A stretch of DNA of 64,000 nucleotides from Iris pallida (taxonomy: Eukaryota; Streptophyta; Magnoliopsida; Asparagales; Iridaceae). The translations under genes were made by a program, and so were the position numbers. Of this stretch, positions 57,078 through 64,000 are shown in pieces. The stretch spans positions 13,518,417-13,582,416 of the forward strand of contig JANAVB010002199.1 in NCBI GenBank assembly GCA_029216955.1. The letters are read 5' to 3'. Numbering within the stretch: the first letter of the stretch is position 1; each line of letters begins with the position of its first letter. A model generated the notes under the pieces. It was not told the DNA's origin. It saw only the letters and a list, made by a program, of their open reading frames with translations, and searched no databases.

Positions 57078-58159
57078 TATTGGCCCATTGGTCATATGGT
57101 CAACCTGATTTTAATAATTGATCAAACTCTGTCTGGATATACAAAGCTAGTCGGGACATCTCGGACTCTTGAACATGATCAAGAATGGCTATCCACTGAA
57201 TTCAAGACCGAAGATCTGTTTGCCTACTCGAGTTTGTAATTCCTTATGCAATATATTTTCATTTTATTTGTAATTTCTTATGCAATTACTTTCATTTTAT
57301 TTGAGTCTAGGAATATGTTGTACACTGAGTCGTACTGGCAAATAAGCTACCCTTAAATGAGTTCAAAATGTTTTAAAATGTCCTTTCAAAAGGTTTACAA
57401 AAAGGTTTTCAAAAAGGTTTTCAAAAATCACCAAAAAGCTTTTTAAAACCCTAACTAAACCCTGACAGAACTCGGCCAGAGTTCGGCCAGAGTTCGGTTG
57501 GTGGCCGTTGTGATTTTGAATCCTTGTTACTTGGTCCTCCTGTAGTTGCGGATTTGACCGAGATTTGCTCATAGAGTTCTGCCCGAATTCTGTCCGAATT
57601 CTGTCAGAAGTCTGCCTTTGGAACACCTATAAATAGAGAAGGATTTTGATCATTTCAACTCACTCATTCACTTTCAATCTTCTCTCTATCTAAAGCTTTC
57701 AGTCTTCCAAAGAGTTTTCTAGAGCTTTCAATTTCAGATCCCAAGCCAATTACAATCCTCTAGTCGATTTGCCAGTGCGGTACGGTCTACAAGTTTCTGA
57801 GAGATTGTAATCAGAAGGCTTGATTGAAGAATACCTCTTCATATTTGAAGTTGGACGAGTTCTTCATATCAAAGCTCGCGTTGTAGAAGTTGCAAGGACT
57901 TCGTAAGAAAACTTGCGGTTTTTCCAATAGTGGATTCAACTGGTAGAAAGAGTTCTACCGACTGGATTAGTCCTCAACAGAGGGAAACCAGTATACATCG
58001 CTGTCTTTGCGTTTGCTCTCTTAACTCTGTCTTTACTTTATTTTAGTTGTGATTAATATTCTGTGATTGTACTGCTAACATTTTTTTAGTTAGCATTATT
58101 CCGCTGCCAACTCTATTCACCCCCTCTAGAGTATTACGCTTTACTATTTCGTTCCTACA
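57078..58159 (+). repeat. 3' LTR of Sirevirus C (1082 bp)
   Basis: Collinear with 48532-49626. Its first bases are TATTGG where the 5' copy has TGTTGG; it ends CCTACA. TATAAATA at about 57628-57635. Confidence 0.93.
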
Positions 58160-58345
58160 AGTTTATCATACGAGGAGCAGCCGGTAGGTATCTTGGATAC
58201 GAGTGAGAAGATGCTCAGAGGCCAAACGATTAGACTGGTTTGTGTTGCATGGAGGCACCATTTTCTGGGAGAATCAACTTGGGGGCATGAAGATTCTATG
58301 CGTGAGCATTATTCCCACTTATTCATAGATGCTGGTAAGTTTTAG
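58160..58345 (+). pseudogene. Gypsy 2 polyprotein C-terminus (chromodomain-like)
   Basis: Resumes after Sirevirus C: EEQPVGILDTSEKMLRGQTI, then RLVCVAWRHHFLGESTWGHE and SMREHYSHLF, ending at a TAG near 58326 or the TAG at 58343-58345. This is the Tekay-type chromodomain tail, the counterpart of 11570-11737 in Gypsy 1. Confidence 0.82.
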
Positions 58346-58408
58346 CTTAATTATTCTTATGATAAGTTTTTTCATAAATAATTGTGTTATTTCTAATTCG
58401 AGGATGAA

Positions 58409-58428
58409 ATTTTCTAAGGAGGGTAGGT
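58409..58428 (+). promoter_or_regulatory. Polypurine tract of Gypsy 2
   Basis: TTTTCTAAGGAGGGTAGGT before the LTR start TGTAAGCCCC, preceded by ATTCGAGGATGAAA. The same wording occurs on the minus strand of the LARD interior at 34748. Confidence 0.85.
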
Positions 58429-61400
58429 TGTAAGCCCCTTGATTCTTGGATCTTATTTTTAATTATTTTAAATGGATATTTTAATTTATTAAAGTCAATA
58501 TTGACTATGTTAGTAGTTTGCTGTAGCTTTTATTTTTGAAGCACAACAAATATTATTTTCTTAAGTCCAGTTCCATATTTGAATTCTAGACTCGTCTACC
58601 TTCAGTTTCATATATCATGTCCCATCCAATTTTTCTTTTCAATATTCTTTTGACTTCGCGCAACTTCAGGCCAACTTAGGCCAATTTGAGCCATTGACGT
58701 AATTTTTAAGTCAACTTCCAATTTGATTTTGGGACTTGACATAGATCGAAATTGTATGATCCAATATATGGTGTTGATCCATTTTGAGTCTATAATGCAC
58801 ATGCCTAGGATGTACCATCCAATTGAGTTCCCATGTGATACTTATTTGCAAATGGCACATGAGACTCATTAAATTGATTTTTGGGTCCAATTTGACAAGT
58901 AATGCTACTTGGACCCTAACCTAGTCAACCCTACTAGTTAGAGCCTAACTAGGAGTACAAAACCAAGTATACATATATTTAATAAAATTTTAGAGGTTTA
59001 ATTGTAGCCATATGCAATATTCCCTTATATATTTGGCTTGGTCAAACATCTAACCAAAATAGGAAACCTATTAATAATAGTATGATTTGGAGAACCAAAT
59101 TATATCCAAATTAGAACAAACCAAAGCCCACGCCCTAATAATTTATATACCTATCAAACCCTAACCAACTCCCTCTCTCATAACTGCTCACTACTCCATA
59201 AACCATCCTCCCAAACCTAGCAGCCACCACTCCAAGGCCGACTCCCCATAGCCGACCCCCTTTCTTTCTCAAAACCCCAGTTTTTCTCAATTTTTGTACC
59301 TTCACCACCACTCACGTGACCCCCTAAAATTCCACTCCCACCCTAGCAACTATGGGATCAACTTTACAACCATTAGAGAGGTACATGACGCGCTACTTGG
59401 GCCGAAACTCTGTCAAATTAAAGTCCGAAACGTCACAGCAGGTTAGTCGACTTGTAGATGATGTTTCACCCACTTTTTCTTATTAGTTTCTCCCTAAACC
59501 AAATCGAGAGTTACCTTTGTGTGTCTACTCCAACCCCTGGTCGCCGGATCCTTCAGTTCCAAGCGATTTGTCCGTGGCCTCGATTCTACAACAGGGTGTC
59601 CAGAACCAACAAATTCTGTTGTGAGCCATTTTTACCTATCTAAGTTTAGTTTCTAACCTTCTTATATTTTTATTCAGAATCTAGACGTCGAGACCTTTTC
59701 GACGCATATCTGAAACTTATGTTTCGCATCCGTTTACTATTTTTAAAAATTTAAGATAATGTCGTGTCACTGAACTCCGAAAAATTCAGCTTTTCTTATG
59801 TCCAAAAGTGTCAAAACTCCATGAGTTCATATTAAACTTTATGTTGTGCAAGATTTAACATTATAAATACTATTTTATCACATTTCTAGAATTTTTACAG
59901 TGTTTATTAATTTTATTTACTCATTATTTTGGGACTAAATTAATGGATCGAATTGAGGAAGTCATATGCGGCATTGACATAGGACCTCTTGTGAAAGGGT
60001 TTTTCTATTGAAAATATAAATATAGAAATATATAAGTATTTATAGATAAATTTCAGAATTTAAATATATTATTTTGTTATAATTGTAAAGTATTTACGAG
60101 AGGATTTGGTACCTATATGTACTTATATAATAGTTGCAGTGTCATAGCAACGCTATGACAACTAGGAGGCGTAGATACTCATATAATTTATATATGATAT
60201 GTTGATTTAGAATATTAAATATAATGTATTATTATAGGTGAGCTTGGGAGGATCGACAAGGACACTGGAGTTGGTCAGGTTACCCGCAGACAACAGTTAC
60301 AGGCAAGAGTGCCTTGCCTTCATTACAGATTATTCTTTTCTATTTTGTTGTTCTTTTTTTATTAGCATTACATGGCGCAGGACGTTGATACTTAGTGTCC
60401 GTTTATAGACGGGTGCCGATGTTATGATAGTGACATCGAGTATTGATATTTGGTATTACGTACATACTAATATGTCCATTGACACGATTGACCACAGGAC
60501 ACCGACACATTCATGATGCGAGATTTACATGACTATTCATGGTATTGATCTCGTATTATCATTCTAGATTTCTTTATCAGTATTGCTTTCATTTTCGAGA
60601 TGACTGTACAGACTTGACATTGCTAGATTCTAGACATAGGGATTGGGGAGAACTTGACTACAATATCAGACCTATTGTCGTGCGGCCTATTGTTTAGTAA
60701 CCTTTATCTCTGTAGCAAAGTAAGGTATTATTATTGTCGATAATTGATTGCCCTTGGTGCCACGACACGGTATTGGAGACAATATCTTGCTGAGGTGCTA
60801 GTGAGCCTTAGTGGAAGGGGTCTGGTATTCTAGAAAAGTATCTCACTTGCATAGCACATAGAAGGATACAGTAGATTACCTTAGTTCATATTTTTATTTC
60901 TGTACCTTTACGTGTATATTATGCACCTTGCTAGTCCCCTGAGGACTTGGCTATATTCCAGGCTTAGACGAAGTTGAAGACTACCCGGAGGTTTACGGTT
61001 CGGGAGCTGAGACCGAAGGCGTACCAGCACAGGAGGACGAGATAGTGCCAGAGGACTTCTCATGATCATGTTACCTTCATATTTAGTCTTGCTACATTAT
61101 TTTCTTTTTTTCATCAGACTTGTAGTTGATTTGTTCTTTGTTTCTATCTCTGTGGTTTCAGGATGTTTTACCCGCACAGACTTCATTACTTTTATTGTTA
61201 GATATTTGAAACATTTTTTATTTATTCTTGATTTCTTTGTGGACTCTATGGATGTGATTTGATGTATATACCTATGGACTGTGTTGTATTTCTGGGTGTT
61301 ATCATGATTTACAGCTTAAGTATTTCGCTAATGGGCTTGTTGTGTACCTTGGCCTATTAGTGAAGTGCCGCTGGCATATATTCGTATTTCTGGTCCTACG
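58429..61400 (+). repeat. 3' LTR of Gypsy 2, cut by a CACTA-like element
   Basis: Collinear with 11806-15180 without the MITE. It breaks at CCTACG/TACTACACC, shortly before the expected LTR end. Short ORFs inside are not genes. Confidence 0.87.
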
Positions 61401-61745
61401 TACTACACCAAAAAGGTCATTTTGGAACGCTAAAATTCTATCCCAAATAATTTTAGGCACACCTATATTGCATGCCTATTTATGGGCTGCCAGATTTGTT
61501 GGAACAGAATAAAGGCGTTCCAGTAAACATTTATTGGAACGCTTTTCTGGTGTTCCAATATTGGAACACCAATAAAGCGTTCCAAAAACGAGTTCCAACA
61601 AAACATTCCAAATTACTTTTTTTCCACTTATTGGAACGGCTAAAAAGAGTTTCAATGATGGAACATTAGAAATGCGTTCCTAAGAAAGCATCCCAGAATA
61701 CTTTTCTTGCCAAATTTTGGAACACCTAAAAAGTGTTCCAGTTTT
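61401..61745. repeat. Subterminal repeats TTGGAACGC-type
   Basis: About 15 copies of (T)TGGAAC or its complement, several extended to GGAACGCT or AGCGTTCC. Different in sequence from the TTGACGG repeats at 35390, so the two CACTA elements are of different families. Confidence 0.8.
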
Positions 61746-61746
61746 C

Positions 61747-61748
61747 TA

Positions 61749-61779
<31 letters not shown>

Positions 61780-61789
61780 TTTGTGTCTA

Positions 61790-61867
<78 letters not shown>
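61747..61867. repeat. (TA)n microsatellite
   Basis: Nearly pure TA over about 65 bases after shorter TATATGTGTG runs. Confidence 0.95.
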
Positions 61868-61870
<3 letters not shown>

Positions 61871-62940
61871 TGTACACATATAGCTTGAAATAATATATAA
61901 CTAGCATAAGTACTATGACTTACAAAACCTGTAGCGCTGAATTTTATAAGAAAGAATAACAAATGACACAAACTTGTAATCATCTTGAGAATTTATAAAC
62001 GTAGAACTCACAAAAACATAAAATGAAAGTAAGCGAACTTCCATAGTACAAGTGCATAGAGAATGGATAATGTTAAAGCTACATACACAAAGTAGCCAAA
62101 TGTCTTACATAAACATTGTAAGTTTAATACAAGTTGTCTATCACATCAAGAAAACAATATCTGAGCTATGAAAATAATTTGAGTCTTTGACACTTGATGT
62201 TCTTGTTAGTGAGCGTAGGCCCCGGAACTATGATAGCCGAGGAAGCAAAAAATGTGACGTCCTATAAACATTTCAAAGTTTGTTAAAAATATGATAAAAT
62301 AATTTGATCACAATTAAGAACTTAGTCATTCAACGAGGCACATAAAGAAAAGAAAAAACAATGAACAACCATGAAGTAGTGCAATAGAAAAAAAACAATG
62401 AACAACCATGAACTATTTATTAGTCTGAAAGAGAAGGACCAAACCAACCTAAAGTTCCAGTCAACGTGTCACTAACAACAAAAGATTTCAATAGTGAGTC
62501 CAAAAATTTTGATCATTTATTGGTAAGGACAATCATGTCGTATCTGTATCGTGTCAAGCATGTGTATCGGACACACACATAAACTCTAAAATACACTAAG
62601 AGGCACCAAAATATGTATCGAATTCATGTCTCTGTGACTAATAACTGCCATGTTGAACACATGTTCATGCAACATAATTTTCTACTTAATCAACAAAACA
62701 ATTAGTCAACATCCGAAGATTATAATCTGTTTCAAATAAAATTGCTTAAGGCATTAGAATATCGAGAGTTTTGTGATGTAAGAATCGAGAATGTGTCATG
62801 TAACGTGTAAGAACTTTAGAATATCGAGAATTTGTGCATAAGATGCTAGTAAGACGGACTTATCTGCATATATTAAAAATAATTGATAGGAGTCATTAAA
62901 ATATAAATATGTAAAGGCAAATTGTGATAAACTTAGAATA
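61868..62940. other. CACTA interior without a recognised gene
   Basis: AT-rich DNA. No ORF, RNA gene or repeat that I can support. Confidence 0.5.
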
Positions 62941-63141
62941 AATGTGAGAAGAGAATGAAAGAGTTAATTAATGTGATGAAATTATTAGAATTAAGACAGA
63001 CAGAAGCACTAACCTGAGTCTTGTCCACCAATCTTATGAAGGCTTTGACTTTCAGCAGCAAAATTACTGGCAGAATTATCAGAGTTAAAATGTCGCAGTC
63101 TTCCATAATGAGGATCCATAGAATCCCTACCCTGAAAATGA
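62941..63141 (-). repeat. Inverted repeat, left arm (captured exon with splice sites)
   Basis: Reverse complement of 63687-63887 with 10 differences in 201 bases and no indels. On the minus strand it reads ...TTTTCAG, an exon (GRDSMDPHYGRL ... HKIGGQDSG), and a donor GTTAGT at the end of the exon. Intron-like sequence fills the rest. Confidence 0.9.
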
Positions 63142-63651
63142 GAATATGCAGTCTTCCATAATCAGGATCATCTTGGTCAGCTGGAATGGCGCAACTTAAT
63201 AGCATCTTTTGATGATAGTACTAAGCTAACTGATGACTCAAATTCTTTATTTGGTACATCTTTCATCCAAGATGCTACAAGTAATGGTGGACAATATAGG
63301 GCCAACACTGAAGTTAATAAGCTTGTAGAACCACTTATTCCTCCTGAAGAGTTGAATTTATTATACCGAGATCCTCAAGGAGATCTTCAGGGGCCATTTT
63401 TGGGTGTTGACATTATTCAATGGTTTAAACAAGGCTTTTTTGGTATCGACTTACCTATATGTCTATCGGATGCTCCAGAGGACACACCTTTTCAGCCTCT
63501 TGGAGAGCTGATGCCACATTTGAAGTTAGATTCTGATTCCTCTCCCGTCTATACTGGAGAGCAATCTGAACCATCAGATACTATGAGGAGTCATACAGAA
63601 GCTAATAATGTCGGACCTGATTATACTGCATCTGTTGCGGATGGCGTATAA
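63142..63651 (+). pseudogene. GYF-domain protein exons captured between inverted repeats
   Basis: The frame is open from 63142 to TAA 63649-63651. After an acceptor-like ATATGCAG (ending about 63151) it reads VFHNQDHLGQLEWRNLIASF, and from 63352 a GYF domain: LYRDPQGDLQGPF, GVDIIQWFKQGFFGIDLP, and a terminal LGELMPHLK (about 63352-63525). GPF and the W..xGFF core are present. GYF domains bind proline-rich peptides; plant members are large proteins, so this is a fragment. It has no start codon and no rest of the gene in this window. It could also be part of a host gene extending right, but the inverted repeat and CACTA setting favour capture. Confidence 0.75.
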
Positions 63652-63686
63652 TGGAAATATTCTGAATGCAAGGGTAGCTTGGATCC

Positions 63687-63887
63687 TCATTTTTAGGGTA
63701 GGGATTCCATGGATCCTCATTATGGAAGACTGCCACATTTTAACTCTGATAATTCTGCCAATAATTTTACTGCTGAAAGTCAAAGCCTTCATAAGTTTGG
63801 TGGACAAGACTCAGGTTAGTGCTTCTGTCTATCTTAACTCTAATAATTTCATCACATTAATTAACTCTTTCACTCACTTCTCACATT
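63687..63887 (+). repeat. Inverted repeat, right arm (captured exon with splice sites)
   Basis: Partner of 62941-63141. Exon GRDSMDPHYGRLPHFNSD to HKFGGQDSG, with acceptor TTTTTAG and donor GTTAGT. A partial third copy of its intron end (AACTCTAATCATTTCATCGC) follows at about 63898-63925. Confidence 0.9.
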
Positions 63888-64000
63888 GATTACCATAACT
63901 CTAATCATTTCATCGCATTAATTGGACTCACTCAATTTAGATGATACCTCAATTCTGACACAAGAGAATTAGAGAAGGGACAAAACTCAAATTGAGCAAC

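Larger units (their letters stand above)
48532..58159 (+). mobile_element. Sirevirus C (Ty1/copia with env-like ORF), 9628 bp
   Basis: Complete structure: 5' LTR, tRNA-Met primer site, gag, zinc knuckle, coiled-coil, protease, integrase, reverse transcriptase, RNase H, non-coding spacer, env-like ORF, polypurine tracts and 3' LTR. AGTTT flanks it (48527-48531 and 58160-58164). The LTRs differ by roughly 3-5% in sampled blocks, the lowest of the elements here, so it is the youngest large insertion. Gag and pol carry a few stops and frameshifts; the env-like ORF is open. Confidence 0.95.
11806..61400 (+). mobile_element. Gypsy 2: chromovirus-like element split by three insertions
   Basis: The segments in order are: LTR 11806-15199, gag to 15940, protease-RT-RNase H-integrase 25714-28359, integrase C-part 47779-48531, polyprotein end 58160-58345, polypurine tract and LTR 58429-61400. 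Each junction carries a 5-bp duplication from the inserted element, and the protein homology resumes across each gap. The integrase is clearly related to that of Gypsy 1 but differs at many residues, so the internal regions belong to different subfamilies although their LTR and tract are alike. All coding parts are broken. Confidence 0.8.
61401..64000. mobile_element. CACTA-like transposon, right end outside the window
   Basis: It begins TACTACACCAAAAAGG, close to the CACTACA/CACTACACC ends of CACTA elements with the first C changed, and breaks the gypsy LTR. Subterminal TTGGAAC / GTTCCAA repeats in both orientations follow to 61745. The interior carries exons of a GYF-domain gene between inverted repeats. 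The other terminus and the 3-bp duplication lie beyond the window. Confidence 0.65.

Noticed and set aside
61726..61983. Minus-strand ORF with long Ile-Tyr repeats
   Set aside because: Translation of the TA microsatellite.
63142..63651. Start of an intact host GYF gene
   Set aside because: Exon with no start codon, enclosed by inverted exon copies and within a CACTA-like element; a fragment is the simpler reading, though the right side is cut by the window.
63608..63889. ORF with hydrophobic residues at the right GYF arm and its mirror at 62933-63205
   Set aside because: Off-frame reading of the captured exon; the splice-compatible frame is the one giving DSMDPHYGRL.

Overview
This window is intergenic plant DNA built almost wholly of nested transposable elements. 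The organism is a flowering plant: there are Sirevirus-type Ty1/copia elements primed by initiator tRNA-Met, Ty3/gypsy elements of chromovirus (Del/Tekay) character, CACTA transposons with captured plant gene pieces, and a PIF/Harbinger-like MITE. The captured phenylalanine ammonia-lyase (PAL) piece is very GC-rich, which leans towards a monocot but does not prove it. I see no intact host gene, rRNA, tRNA or CRISPR array.

Layout. 1-2321 is the 3' end of a Sirevirus (A): an env-like ORF and a 3' LTR. 2322-4359 is unassigned apart from a GC-rich patch. 4360-15199 is a decayed gypsy element (Gypsy 1), interrupted in the RNase H/integrase linker by a 2.8 kb solo LTR (7416-10206, duplication CTTGC). 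The LTR at 11806-15199, which carries a MITE, is the 3' LTR of Gypsy 1 and also lies directly before a second gypsy internal region (Gypsy 2). Gypsy 2 runs to about 61400 and is split three times. A minus-strand Sirevirus (B, 15941-25713) sits in gag (CGGAT/CAGAT). A 19.4 kb minus-strand LARD-like element (28360-47778) sits in integrase (GATGT). A plus-strand Sirevirus (C, 48532-58159) sits near the end of pol (AGTTT). The gypsy reading resumes after each insertion.

The LARD-like element has LTRs of about 4.3 kb and no gag-pol. Its left LTR holds a 2.0 kb insertion, and its interior holds a 6.2 kb CACTA element (35390-41608, duplication GAG) with a PAL fragment. A second CACTA-like element starts near 61401 and runs off the window. 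It carries exons of a GYF-domain gene between 201-bp inverted repeats.

All protein-coding regions are transposon gag, pol or env-like genes or captured exons, and nearly all are broken. The best preserved are the env-like ORF of Sirevirus C (55239-56540) and the gag of Sirevirus B (23893-24663). Signals worth following are: two arrays sharing the core AGCCGCATG in unrelated elements; an LTR-like promoter block upstream of the env-like ORF; the GYF inverted repeat; and a 2.1 kb tandem duplication inside a dead Sirevirus pol. Percent identities are counts by eye over sampled blocks.
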